From NCBI GenBank assembly GCA_963693305.1, contig OY855913.1, positions 788,001 through 852,000 on the forward strand: a stretch of 64,000 nucleotides of DNA, written 5' to 3'. The position numbers were made by a program, and so were the translations under genes. Below the pieces are notes generated by a model. That model was not told the DNA's origin. It worked only from the letters and a program-made list of their open reading frames with translations, and searched no databases. The number at the start of each line of letters is the position of its first letter. The stretch's first letter is position 1. Shown in pieces: positions 40,478 through 52,500 of the stretch. The stretch comes from Meandrina meandrites (taxonomy: Eukaryota; Cnidaria; Anthozoa; Scleractinia; Meandrinidae).

Positions 40478-40590
40478 GGGAGTGACTTTTCACCAGCAGG
40501 GAGTGACTATTCAGCACTCAGTTCATGTAGTGAGACTCCTTATTTTTTCACAACATCAACTGAGTGCAGAATAGTCACTCCCATTTTCGA
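40478..40590. repeat. Inverted repeat (GGGAGTGACTATTC arms)
   Basis: GGGAGTGACTATTCAGCACT, then CAGTT, is mirrored by AACTGAGTGCAGAATAGTCA, then CTCCC, with about 35 bp between. A GATGGGAGTGACTTTTCACC variant precedes the left arm. MITE-like hairpin. Confidence 0.75.
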
Positions 40591-40994
40591 GATAGTTTTC
40601 AGCGGGCGCGGAGGAGCACGGGAACGAGGCAAGACGGTTGAGAGCTGGGACCAAGCGCGCGTCTTGAGAATATTTGTTTTGCAGAAAGTTCGCAATATAT
40701 CGTTTACGGAAAAATAGTTGTGTTTTAGCTGTCTTTTATAGCTGTTGGACTATAATTTGTACAGCGGAAATTGGTGAACAGTGATATATCCTGCCAAGAC
40801 AAAACCCCTCATTTCGCCCGCAAGATGTGGTTGTGAGATTGTTTGGTGTTCTTTGCAAAACAACACCTGAAAACAATTTTGCTTTTGTGGAACGGGATCA
40901 ACAGAAACAGAAAGCAGTTTATGAGGAAAGATGGTTTATGCTTTATGTTGAGTAAACCGTTAATACAAAGACAAAAGCACAGAAGAGGTCTATC

Positions 40995-43900
40995 ATGGTC
41001 GTTCCAACAACTCGTGTAAGTATAGCTACTTAGGAAAACATTGTCGCTTCTTTTGCATTCATTTGTTTGCACTCAGGAACGTGCGACGCGGGCCCGCTCT
41101 AAGCGGCGGAAAGTGTTAGGGTATTAGAGATTAATGCTGTTGTTAGGACTATCCTTATTTTATCTTCCACGAGTAGTACGAAAGTCTTAAGCTAACCTTT
41201 GTTCTGGGATCTAGATCGTATATTACCGATAATTATGGATTGACAAAAAAGTTGACAGACAAAATCCAGGCCTATAAACTATAGTGGGGGCCGGGCAATG
41301 GAGACAAGAAGCTCACTGGATGTTACCAGACAGATATTAGAAAGAAATGACACACTTTCACCAAATTCTCAGAACAGACATTCAGCTTGCATTGTTGAAG
41401 GTCATTTCTTATGTCAAAAGTTGTGAATAAAGTTATATATATTTTTATTAGGGTGTACTAAAGGTGCCCAATCTTTCAAGAAACTCGTGTACAATGTAAT
41501 TAACATTCTAAGGGAAATGACCCTAAAACTGATGACAATCTGATCTTGATACTCAACAGGCAGTATAGAGAATCTGTTTATAGCAAAATGACATCCTTAT
41601 GTGCTGTGCTTAGACTATTTTTATGATAAGCAAAAATGCTAGTATTTGTTACCCTTTACTGAAAGGTATTAAAATTTACTGTCATATCTTACAGCCGTCT
41701 CCAGATCCAAGTAACAACAGTGACCAGGCATTGTCGACAGCTGCTATTGTTATGATAGTGGTTGGATCATACCTTGCTCTTGTGATCATTGCTCTCATAA
41801 TCAGGCAGTGTTTGAAGGTTAGTTTTGTTAGGGGGAGAAGTGGTGGCTTATGGTTCAGGTTCAAGCACTCGCTGAAACATAATGGCTGTGTTGTGTTATT
41901 ACTACAGTATTTTTTCATAAATTTAAGGTGGGCTCTGTACCCTACCAAACATAGTTTGTTTTGTCTGTGTGAAAAACAAAAACAGTTATAGTTTTCCCTC
42001 AAGTTATTGGCCTCAAACGGTCAAAAATAAGGTATCTTTCACCATTTGTGTTGTTGCCATGGCAATCAATTTTGACATCATAGTGAGCTCAATTTGTTCA
42101 GTAAAACAAAGTTGTGCTAAAAGCCTAACCTCAACATTATGGGTGTAGCTGCAACAGAATACCAAAAACGGAATATCTACGCCATTACTAGCCACCTTAA
42201 AGCTCTATTAAAAAATAGGTACATCACTGCAATTGGAGAAGGGGAACCATTATAAAATAAGATGCGACTAAACAGTAATATTGAGACCTATTTTGGCACA
42301 AACACCTCCCATGTTCACTTGACAGTCAACAAGTAGATCACCTAGCCCTCAGGGCTGATCACTTATATTGGGCGAGCCTGGGTTCAGTTCCATGACCCAG
42401 CATCATATGTGGGTTGAGTTTGTTGTCATTTCTTTTCCTTGTTTTGAGGGTTTTTCTCTGGGTTTTCCAGTTTTTCTCTCTCCATAAAAACCAACACTAA
42501 ATTCCAGTTCAATCAGGGAACAGTGGATGAAGAGCCCCTATCTGTGGAAATGCCACTGCAAACTCCCAATTTGTTATTATTGTTATCATTAAATTATTAT
42601 TATATTATTAAAGAAACCATGAGACGTACCTTCAAGGTTTGTTTTATGTTAAATCAACAGTCACAAGGAATAAACATATGTCCAGCATGGATATCAGAGT
42701 TGTGTTGTGGATCGTGTTGTGCAAATGATGATGAAGCTGAGAGATGCTGTCTTTGTGCCTGTTTTGTGTCAATGGCTGAAATGTGTGACTGTTCAACACC
42801 AAGTAAAAAGTCTTGTTTGGACTCCATGTGTCCCTCAAAACAGGTAAACAACTTGCAGTTATAATCAAGATCATTTTTTATTGTTTTCTAGCTGTATTTA
42901 TAAGTCCAGTGTAATTGTGACATGGGTTAATAGATCAGGGCCCAGTTGTTCAAAAGGTGTATAATGCTGTCCAGTGGATAAGTGTTGGCAAAACAAACTA
43001 TGCTATCCACTGGATAGTGATTTATTTGGTGGATAGTGCTATCCAACCTTTGAACAACTGGGGCCAGTGTTCTCATCAAAATCATAACCCATTACACTTT
43101 TCAGGGATGTCAAGAATAAGTGCAGCAACTGGTGCCAGGTTGTTACACTGTATACTGCTCTGCGTTCTGTTAGTACTTCCCTTTGACTGCTGGCAAGTAA
43201 ATTTCCTTTCTTGCCAGGACTTTTGTTAGAGTTGTTATTCACAGTTAAATATAACAAAACAAAAGTCAAGGTGGCCTTTTCTGGAGTTAAGAAATTCTGA
43301 CTAAACTTTGTTACAAATATAGCAAAAATGAGATAAATTGGACAAGGAAGTGAACATTGTTTTTGAATGTTTTTCCAGTGGTGCGATGACACTTTCTGTT
43401 GCTGCATGAATGCTGAGCCAGGTGGAGCAATGTGTCAAGACTGCCAGGGACCAGAGTGTGCGGTATGTCATTATTATAATAAATGCAAATTGTCATTAAA
43501 GATGTGTTTGTTGTTCATTGTGGTGTAAGATAGGAAAGATGAACGTTTATTTGTTTGTCTCACGATGGAATCGCTTTGATTTGTTGATCGCGACGTTTCG
43601 ACTGCAATACTGCTAGTCTTCATCAGGCAATGAGGTCCGATTGTTTGTGTCGCTATTTGTAGCATGTTGGTTTGTTGTCAATCCTTTGTACAAAAGAAAG
43701 AAATAGTCCAGAACCATTTTGTGAAATCCAAGCATTGAAATTCAAGAAACATTGCTTGGTAGGGAACATTCAGGGGAAGTTTCAAAAAATTGATCGACAA
43801 GTTCTGAGGAATCACCTAATACATTTAGTACTAGAGTTTGATGAACTTGTGGCAAGCGGTTAACAGATTGGCCAATTCCCTCTATGAGATGCACCTGCGG

Positions 43901-44422
43901 GGAATCATGGGAGTTGTATTCAACAAAACATATCGAAGACTTGGCAATGCTGAATACAACTACCATGATTCCCTGCGGGCGTGTCTCATATATAGAGGGA
44001 ATCGGGCATTGCTCTGCCTGCTGAGATTTGGTAAAAATATAAACTTGGTTGGAAAACTAGGATGGACAACATGCATGCAAAACTCTGTTATACCCTCTGG
44101 TATCATTTGTCGTCTGTGGATATGCCGTTGTGACTCTGTTAGTCACAGATCAGTCCATTTTTTGGGGTGACATATTTGTCCACTTAGTCATTTGTTAACA
44201 AACTTGATTATTTGCTGTTTTCAGTTTGGAGATTGCAACTGTGCTTGTAATTGTGCCATGCCGGAGTGTGACTCCATCAACTGCATTTGCTTCACAATAG
44301 ACTTAGGAGGCGGGGGTGGACAACGACAACAACAGATGACGCAGCAACAACTTCAACAACAGATACAACAACTGCAGCTGCAACAGCAACAGTTTCAACA
44401 ACAGCAAGCATATCCAAGATAA
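40995..44422 (+). CDS. Small single-pass membrane protein, cysteine-rich with Gln-rich tail, family not assigned
   Basis: Five exons, 40995-41015, 41695-41817, 42661-42843, 43379-43462 and 44225-44422, all phase 0; 202 aa. A short polar N-terminus (PSPDPSNNSDQ) leads to one transmembrane segment (about residues 22-43). A cysteine-rich region follows with many CC and CxC groups (LCCGSCC, RCCLCAC, FCCCMN, DCNCACNCAMPEC); the protein has 28 cysteines. It ends in Gly5 and a tail of about 35 residues that is mostly glutamine. If the short N-terminus is outside, the cysteines are cytosolic, which suits metal binding or palmitoylation, not disulfides. The DCNCxC...C..C pattern recalls the I-mfa (MDFI/MDFIC) domain, but weakly. 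The first exon (MVVPTTR) is the least certain part. I do not recognise the gene. Confidence 0.72.
42300..42605 (+). mobile_element. tRNA-derived SINE with ATT-rich tail
   Basis: Body words TGTGGGTTGAGTTTGTTG, GGTTTTTCTCTGGGTTTTCC, CATAAAAACCAACACTAAAT and TTCCAGTTCAATCAGGG match an abundant anthozoan SINE body. The tail (about 42570-42605) is an ATT-rich run. It sits in the intron before exon 3 of the cysteine-rich gene, in sense orientation. Confidence 0.75.
42938..43066. mobile_element. MITE with CCAGTTGTTCAAA ends (copy 1)
   Basis: CCCAGTTGTTCAAAAGGTGT at the left mirrors CAACCTTTGAACAACTGGGG at the right. Internal GTCCAGTGGATAAG and CTATCCACTGGATAG words mirror as well. Anthozoan genomes carry many of these. 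A decayed copy is at 48757-48863. In the intron after exon 3 of the cysteine-rich gene. Confidence 0.85.
43560..43640 (-). ncRNA. Hammerhead-like ribozyme motif, Penelope-type
   Basis: On the minus strand, CUGAUGA (43626-43620) is followed by a spare A, then stem II GACU/AGUC, extended by GCA/UGC across a bulged A with a GUAU loop. GAAA (43599-43596) and CGUC follow. Flanking GC.AU bases give a stem I of about five pairs between AUUGC and GCGAU. Stem III would be only AC/GU with no loop, as in minimal hammerheads that need a dimer. The spare base before stem II departs from the consensus, so activity is unproven. Such motifs are known from Penelope-like element repeats. In the last intron of the cysteine-rich gene. 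Confidence 0.5.
43868..44017. mobile_element. MITE (GATTGGCCAATTCCCTCTAT arms)
   Basis: The left arm contains CCAATTCCCTCTATGAGAYG, GCGGGGAATCATGG and AGTTGTATTCA. The right arm contains TGAATACAACTACCATGATT, CCCTGCGGG and AGAGGGAATCGGGCA in mirror order. Arms are about 60 bp and the hairpin is about 150 bp. In the last intron of the cysteine-rich gene. Confidence 0.8.
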
Positions 44423-45273
44423 CAGCAAGGAGGGATCTCTTTTGTTACAGTAAGGCTGTTCATGGTCTGCAAAAAATTGAGAACACAGAATGCCTACTTG
44501 CCTTGTGCAGCAAGCTCCTACATGGCTGTAAGAAAAAAAAAATATGGAGAAGAGCTAAAAAAAAACCCAACTGCTTTACAGGAGTGAGCATTCAATCTTC
44601 TCTTGTAGTATCGACTTGTTAAGTTAAAAGGAAAATCTTCGTTGACATCTGTAGTGTTTGCTGTCATTATAAGCTTCCAAGTTAATGGAAATCAATTTAG
44701 TTTGGTGAATTTTGAGATGCAATAAGTGAAAGTGATTATCAAGTTGAGTAACTCAAGATAGAAGGTTGCCAGTGTGCTTGCATCCAAAGTCAGAAAATGC
44801 GACTAAACATGTTTTACATGTGGAAACATAATGTATAAATCAAGTGTGCTTTAGCTGTTTAACTCACATACTTTTTCATAACATTTTTTGTTGAAATGCA
44901 AAGCATTTTTCATTATTGATTCTGAACCTGTTTAGTTACAATTTGTTTAAAACCAAACATATTTATGGAAGTGTTGTGCCTTGTTGTTGTTTGTACATTT
45001 GATCTCTTTCAAACTGTGTGGTGGTGTGTTAAATGGATTTCTTGATGTAAAATATGCCAACTATGTAAATAATAGACTGTACATATTTTCTTAAAATACT
45101 TATTTTATAATTAACAGTTTGTCCAGCCTGTTACAAACAACGGCATATTTGAAGAGACAACAAAGTATTAGTCAAAAGAGTGGTTCCAGTTACAATTGTG
45201 GTCACTTTGTCTTGAACAGTCAAAGACAAGCCATTCAACAAATCTTATACAAGCAGTGGCTAATGGCAAGAAT
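44423..45273. other. 3' flank of the cysteine-rich gene
   Basis: Probably contains the 3' UTR of the cysteine-rich gene. No canonical AATAAA stands out; an AT-rich stretch near 45060-45115 is possible. The open frame at 44287-44622 is the glutamine-tail exon read in another frame. No separate gene recognised. Confidence 0.45.
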
Positions 45274-45444
45274 AGGCCATTTTCGAGTTGCCCTTTGCCT
45301 CATTTTCAAAAAGAGGCCTCCTGTGAAACCATTCAAATGAAAGTGAGTTTGATTTTCATGAAAATGGACATGCAGGTGAAACTAGTTTTCATGTGGAAGA
45401 CTCGTTTTGACACAGGCAAAGGTTACTAACTCGCAAATGGCCTA
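45274..45444. mobile_element. MITE, GGCCATTT.CGAGTT ends (copy 2)
   Basis: The left end GGCCATTTTCGAGTTGCCCT and right end AACTCGCAAATGGCC are inverted; the internal GAAACCATTCAAATGAAAGT and ACTCGTTTTGACAC words parallel the copy at 852-1032. More diverged than copy 1. TA on each side. Confidence 0.78.
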
Positions 45445-45800
45445 TTATTTTCAAGGAGGTGAATGAAAGGAAAGATCCCTGAGTATGGGGTATTCGTCTA
45501 TCTTTTAGGGGATAATAATAATATTAATAATAATAATAATATCACTTTAGAGTGTTGAAATCTAAAATGCATCATTTACAGTGGTATCATTTAGGGAATT
45601 GAACAGAACAAAGGTCTGGCAGGAAATTGCCACTGCACAGCCACCCCATCCCCTCAAGAAAAATTTGGTAGTGGGGAGTGGAAGGGGATGGCTGTCTACT
45701 GGCTGGGTACGAATTACCACACTTCCTTTAGAAATGGTACCCCTGGCCCAAGGGTGAAAATAAATGTGAGCCACACCCACCCAATGAGAATATGGTTACT

Positions 45801-46228
45801 TTAACCCATTGACACCTGAACAGGCCTAAACCGGCCATAAAGGATCTGGGCATTTGTCCCGCTTGTGACGTCATCAACTTTTACCCAGAAAGGTGAAACC
45901 TATGCTCAAATTGTGAAGCAGAAAAAGACCTTTCCAACGATACCTAAACCAGCATGATTAGATTGATGGAGCATGAAATATGCACCAAAATGCTTCAAAA
46001 TTTTAGTGAACTCGAGAAAAAATTTCCCCTTTCTACCCTTTGCTTGTCGATGGTAAGTAGTTCTTGCCTCGTTTGCGCTTTCTCTGAAATTCTTCTAAGG
46101 ATGTATTTTGCGTTTCAGGGCTGTTTTGAGTGATTTGGAGCTATTTTAGCTTATAATAGACCTTAAAAGGTCAAAAACATCAAAAAAATGTGTTTTTTTG
46201 GAAAAAGCTCCAGGAGTCAATGGGTTAA
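45801..46228. mobile_element. TTAA-flanked element, CCCATTGACNCCTG ends
   Basis: TTAA at 45801-45804 and 46225-46228 flank inverted ends CCCATTGACACCTG and CAGGAGTCAATGGG. The interior of about 420 bp is non-coding. A TTAA target duplication is diagnostic of piggyBac-type insertion, so this is probably a piggyBac-type MITE. Another right end (CAGGCGTCAAAGGGTTAA) is at about 49964-49982. Confidence 0.8.
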
Positions 46229-47679
46229 GGACACTCACACTAATTGTTTTTGAGCATCCTTACTGCGCACATAATTTATGTTGCCATGCCATGCAGCGAG
46301 CATGTGCGCTGATAAAACTCAACAAATATAGGGGTTGGTTGGCGTGGCATAACTTTGCTTGAAGTTTGCTCTCTCAAACGGTTGGTGACCCCCAATTTTT
46401 TTATAGGCAGCTTTGTTTTCCGATTTTTGACAGATTGTAAAGAAGTGAACAAAAAGTCAACGTAGGAAGTTTAAAATTTTTTTATTTTTTCTTCCCATGC
46501 AGCATCAAATCTTGCCCTTCTTTCAACTGCCTGGCAAGTGCAAATGTGATTGCAAAAGGATAAGATTTTCTTAAGGAACATCACCAGTTGAATCAATTTG
46601 CTTAAAGTGCATATGAAGTAAAAAATAATTACTGCTTATGTTTAAGGCTTTTCGAAATAAAGACAAATGGCGTTTTCCTTTTTGAAATATCTTCTTTCAT
46701 TACGGACCAATGACGTTCCAGGATAGTTATTGGTCAGTTGCTAAAAAAATGTCCATATCCTTTGTTTTCAATTAACGTGAAATTGGTTAATTTTGTTCAG
46801 GGTGCCCCAGTTTGAGTACTTGCACTGTAATAGCTTCTTGGGGTAAAAAAGAAAGAAAAAACATGTCCAAAGGGAAAAAATAGAAGGAAAAAAAAGATTG
46901 TGCGCATTCCTGCCTGTGTGTTGAACTCTTGCCCTCCCTGCTTTCCAATACAGTATACCAACACATTGAGCTAAGGACTGTCTAGAGCATTATGCATTAA
47001 GAAGGGACAGAAGAAAGAAATTTATTTTTGGAACAAAACCAAAACATTTTCATCTTTTCTCCTTGTACTCATGCATGTACTTCATCATGCCAAATTGTCG
47101 TAGCCTCAAAGAGGCCTTTGATTTTTTATATTTCTGACATGAGTAACCCATAATGTCACAGTGGTGACAATTTTAGAAAAAAGTCGATGTTAGAAGATTT
47201 TTGCGCAAACATCATTTTAAAAGGGGTGTTTTCAAACATTTTGAACAAGCACCCCTGTTGTTTTAACATGGGAGTCCCTCCTGGGTGTTCCTTCACTCCC
47301 TGATGGAATGTGGATATGGAGCTACACAAAGTGTTGGAACAACATTGTAAACATCATTGTCCAACAGTTCTCTTGCACCACTCCTAACCTTGGGGAAACA
47401 AAACAATTACACATCGAGCTGGCAAAACAGACTATATTTTAAGCGAGTATATTTGACCAAACTTCTTGGTTACAACAACATCAGTCATTTGAACTGACTG
47501 GTAAGTTAAATAGTTATGCAAATTATTTATTTCATATATGTTTTGAAATGTGACCCTGGCTTTAGAGGTTTCTTTATCTTAAAAATTCAGGAGCACTTTT
47601 AATAATATTGCCTCCTGCCAAAGGTCACCCTCTAATGTTGAATATGTATAACATGCAACTCAGTGCAGAGTACAGAGGT

Positions 47680-47936
47680 ACTAGTTAACAATTAGACCCG
47701 TAGCCCGCAAGGGCTACGGGGCAATAGCCCATGAGGCGAAGCCGAATGGGCTATTGACCCGTGGCCCTTGAGGGCGAAGGGTCTAACTGTTTTAGTATCA
47801 CCCAACTAGTCGGACAGAAAAAACAATAATAAAGTTAGCAAATGTGAGTTGAAGAAAGATTTATTTGGGAATAAAACGAAAGAAAGCTTCACGAATTTCG
47901 CTACTCGATGACTATTACTAATAGTCCTCTAGTAGC

Positions 47937-47974
<38 letters not shown>

Positions 47975-47995
47975 GTTGGGTGATACTAATAAACA
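47680..47995. mobile_element. Palindromic element (TTAGACCC / CAATAGCCCA hairpin)
   Basis: The core 47691-47791 is a strong hairpin: TTAGACCC opposes GGGTCTAA, GGGCTACGGG neighbours CCCGTAGCCC, and CAATAGCCCA opposes TGGGCTATTG. In addition, TAGTATCACCCAACTAGT (about 47794-47811) recurs inverted as ACTAGTTGGGTGATACTA (about 47970-47987). Two nested inverted structures suggest an internally rearranged MITE. Non-coding. Confidence 0.6.
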
Positions 47996-48756
47996 TTATA
48001 CTCCATTGACACTGAATAGATAAAAAGCTACAAATGACTGGCTAAACTGGTTTAGAACAGGGTGGAAACTTATTTTACACAGTGAGCACAAATCACAGTA
48101 GTCTTCCCTATACCTTTGCACCTATGAACTGTCAGTAGCAGCTGATCAGCGTAACTCAAGTCACAATACGGCCATGCATTACAAAAGGCAACAAACAAGA
48201 GCATGCAGAATGGACTAAAATAACTTGATTTCAACTTCCAGTACTTGAACTGCCTTCCTTCAAACCATGACAGTTTGTATGATAAATGTATTGCAACCAG
48301 AATGTGATGATCCCCAAGAACACCTTGTGTGCATGCAACTGTCAGGCCATCAGGTTATTTAAATGCTATCTCTGTATAGTTTCAAGATCGGTTCTCAAAC
48401 CCTTTCACAAACACTTGGTCTTATAATATTGCTACAACTTGCCAAATCATAGGAAACCCTGTATTGTTACCATTTAGACAAAAGCTATTGAGAAGTTCTT
48501 TCCTATGGTACTGTTTACTTTGTAATCTTTCCTAAGAAGAAATTGTGCAAAAAATTTCAATTTTGTCCTGTGCAGGCTTAAATGGTGAATGAGAATATTG
48601 AGTAATTACTGAATGCTATGAATATGCACTGCTATGTCTGTATGATAATAGCGAGCTAAGCTCAGAATGCTCTTTGATAATAGATTTCTGCTACATTAAG
48701 TCCTGCTTACTTTAAAGTAAGAACTCGTGTATTGTAGTTAATGGCCTCTGTTGTCT

Positions 48757-48863
48757 GGTTAAATCACTACCCAGTCGATATGTTTTTTGTTACACTTATG
48801 ATTCCACTGGCTAGTGATTTGTCCGATGGATAGAATTATCCACCCTTTATACAACTGGGCTAC
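48757..48863. repeat. Decayed MITE, CCAGTTGTTCAAA family (copy 2)
   Basis: Words such as ATTCCACTGGCTAGTGATTT, GGATAGAATTATCCACC and ACAACTGGGC follow the order of the copy at 42938-43066, but the left end is lost or very degraded. Confidence 0.55.
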
Positions 48864-49596
48864 AAAGAAAAAGAGAATAGCCAATATCGCTTCAATATTG
48901 CACTACAAAATTGTCACTTGCTTATAGCAAATTCACATTTGAATATACACAAAATAAACAGACTAAAATTGTGTCTACCTAAACCTTACTGGCATGAAAA
49001 GACTTGGCAGCCATTTTTATGGTGAAAGGCATTATAAAACACACCAACAAATTCATTTTCTCACATTCTTTCAGCATCGATGCATGCACATTGAATCTTC
49101 ATTCACAATACACTATTTAAAAAATAGCAATGGCTTTCAATTACAGCAATAATGCTAGGCTGCAGCTACATAAAACAGTTACAAATGCATACAAAATTGA
49201 ATGCTGCTTAACTCTTACTGTGAGCTTCTTAATCAGTATAAATGTGGTAAAGAAAAAGAAAGCTACCCATGAAACATTTTTACCAAAAAGAGAGTTTTAC
49301 TATCTAAGAAGTATCCTGCTGCCTTCAAAACCAACTATTCAATCAGTTGATTGCCAATTGACCATTGATTGATCAATCAATCAATCAATCATGAATGTAG
49401 ATTGTGAGGCAGACTTGTTCCCACTCTGTGTGGCTTCTTGTTAAAATAAACTGGAGAAATGACTGGGAGCAAGTCTGGAAAATATTCTGGGAATTCATTC
49501 CACATAAAAGACAAGAAAAAAAAACGTAAAAAAAAAACACTCAGTGTACCGTTTACTTAAAATGAATTGTTAGAAAGTAGTAACTCCAAGAGTTCC

Positions 49597-52500
49597 TCAC
49601 TTTGCACCAGGAATTTTGCTCATGACCTGAAACAAACAAGCACAGATGTTTAATGAACAAAAACATCAATTCTATGCTTCACTCTAAATTACTTCTGGAA
49701 ACACTGACCAGAGGATAAAACAACAACAAGAAAAACAACAGGAATTTAATTGGGTGACAAACAAAGCTTGCAGCAACATTACTCTGATTAAATATAGTGG
49801 CTACGTCATTAACAAATGACCACCTCATTTATATATACAGCCACCTTGGTAATAGGACTGCCTCCTTAATATGGCCACCTCATTATTAGTGAGCCACGTA
49901 TCTCTAGCCAAACAAGGAAGCTCAGTCAGTGATTTACTTATTAATGCCTGTGCCGGCAAAAACTCCAGGCGTCAAAGGGTTAAAGAACTCGTCGTGATTT
50001 AGTTGCGGCAGATACTTACTCCACTCAAGTCCACTCCTGTAAGGGCTTGTACAGCTGGGGGAAGCTGACTGACAAGTTTTGACACTTCACTAGTGACACC
50101 AGAGGCATTATCACCAACAATTACGATTTGATCTGTCTTGGCAAGAGGAGCTGCTACTTCTGCTGCCACCTAAAACACAAGAAAAAGTCAATGTATACTG
50201 GTGTTTCATCCCTTATCCCAAGTTTTCATCAAATAAAGCAGCAAGAAGTATTGAGCACAATGCCGCATATAGGCATCTCTTCTGTCCACCTGAGTCAGCG
50301 CAAAAAACGTTTTCCCCTTTCCACTTGTCCACTGGACAAGTGGAAGTGTCCAAAGACGAAAGCCACTCGTCCAAAAAAAAACATTTTTATTAATTTATTA
50401 CTAAAATTTAAAAAATGAATTACATTGTAAAAAAATATCAGACTTGCTTTGCTGTTTTTGCTACATGTGGCCACGAATAATATCAACACAAAGTGCCACT
50501 GTACTCACTTCCCATAAATAATTTGGAATAAATTCTACTTGTCCCGTGTGGAATTCCACTTGTCCAAGATCAATTTTTCAGTGAGTTTTCTTATGAGGCA
50601 AAATTACTTGGTGTGTTTAAACACCTTTCAGAACATGTATTAATCCTTAGCAGGTTAGGTGAACAAAATTGAGCCATTCAGTATCAAGAAACAAAATTGC
50701 TTAGTAATAGCCCACATTCAAGATATCAAAATTCAAACATCTGGTCAAACTTCTTTATTTATTTTGGTTTTGTCTTCCTTGTACCAAGTCTCTTGTGGGT
50801 ATTAACAGACAGAGGAATGCTAGAAAATTTGCATTTTTTACCTGAAAGCCTCAGAGTCGTGTTAGAATTTTTGATATTGAACATGGGACATTCACTGTGT
50901 TTGATTTCCCATGTTCAGGGGAAAAAAAAAAGAAAGAAACAAGATGATTGTCTGACCTTTGGCAATGCCTCCAAGACCAGTGAAGTCAAGGCGGCATCTC
51001 CATACATCTTGTAAGCTGCTGCCTTTTGCCTCATGCCTTCAGCCTCTGCTTTACCAACAGCTTCAATGGCTGAAGCCTCTGAAGAACCTGTCATCTGTCA
51101 AATAAATAGAAATTGAAAAATAATGAGTGTGGTCCATAAGAATGAACTTTATTGCTACAAAACATGTGTGTTTCTAGTCAATCGCAGTTTATTTCAACAA
51201 TTTCCTGGTAACCAGATGTATTGGGAAAGCTGTCAAGCCCAAGAACATAATTTACACAACAAGTGTATTAAAAAGCCATCACGCCATCAATTCATCTAGG
51301 GCTTGTTTTAAAATAATGCAAAGTGCACAAAAATGTTCCCACCTTTATCCTCTCTGCATCTGCCTGAGCTGCAAACACAGTCTGTGTCCTAAATACAAAC
51401 ATGATTACGGGAAATCGATCAGTGATATTTAATTTTTGATGAATTTTGTTTCTTTATGTTGGGTTTGACTAACCTGTCAACTTTTTCTGAGTCAGTTGTC
51501 GAGATTTCAATCCTGGGAGTGCCAGGATGTTCACAAATTTCCCAAAATAACCTGATGATGTGTAACTTGGAATAATAATGTTGTACAATTTGCTCTCCAG
51601 AGACACATGACCATAAAATTACAGCTTGTAAGGGGCATGGATTTACATATTGTTGATTAAAAGTTTATTTCAGGTTTCCCTGGTTAAAATTTATAAGTTA
51701 GCTGAAAGAAATTTGTTTATGTGCTGGAAACCTGCAAAGATAAGACTCAACATTATGCACGCACGTTTGTAGAATCTAATCTCAAATAAAATATTTGTAC
51801 ATGTACACACCTTCTACCCTGTGCTATTGTTTCCACCTTGTAGCTCTCAGCCTCAGCAGGACGTTTGACGGTAGCAACCAGCTCTTTGTCTTTTCTTGCT
51901 ACTTCTTTCTCTTCCACTTCAATCTGCTTCTTTCTCTCCACTACAACAATCTGGATTTCTTCTGCTCTGATCTTCTGTCTCTCCTTTGCAGCCTGAAAGA
52001 CAGTTCAAAACATACCAGTCTTGTTGTTTGCAAGACTTCAACACATTTCATTACTAAGATAGCTGCAAAACTGTTCCTGAGACATGAACTCTCCAGACTT
52101 TTCTGCTTTTTCCCAGGGTAATCCAGCCCAGTCAAAATGTTTTTCAGTAGTAGTCAAAATGACTGGAGTAGTCGGTAGCAATGGCAACAAGCACATTTGG
52201 ACGCCATCTTGTTTGTAACTGCAAGAGCGTTTTTACCTGTACAACAAGCGTGATCACATCCATTTACAGCAGTATTTGTTGCTAATACAATTATTTTGCT
52301 ACTAGAATTGTCTTTTCTTCAGTAAGACATCACCAGAGACACAATCCATCAGCATACATGACATACATTCATTCAATGGTTCGCAAAGCATTATAGGGTG
52401 ATTTTCAAATATGGCTGTGTTGTGAGCAGAGGAAAACTTTGTTGCTGTGTTTTGGTTTATACTTCTCGTGATAAAAGCAAAACAAGAGCAAAGTAATTGT

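Larger units (their letters stand above)
37475..40994. other. SEC14L 3' flank and intergenic DNA
   Basis: Holds the probable SEC14L 3' UTR (AATAAA 38271-38276), a TTTA tetranucleotide tract (about 38141-38213), a poly-C/poly-A run near 40254-40279, an inverted repeat at 40478-40590 and AT-rich filler. The open frames at 39063-39245 and 39265-39539 have no known domain. No gene recognised until 40995. Confidence 0.5.
45445..49596. other. Transposon-rich intergenic region, no host gene recognised
   Basis: Lies between the cysteine-rich gene and the convergent flotillin-2 gene. It contains the TTAA element (45801-46228), a palindromic element (47680-47995), a decayed MITE (48757-48863) and an AATC-type simple repeat (about 49360-49392). 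Remaining sequence is AT-rich; open frames are short. The part next to 49596 should hold the flotillin-2 3' UTR. Confidence 0.55.

Noticed and set aside
44287..44622. 111-aa frame overlapping the glutamine-tail exon
   Set aside because: Out-of-frame reading of CAA/CAG repeats; the real frame has the DCNCACNC motif and matching intron phases.
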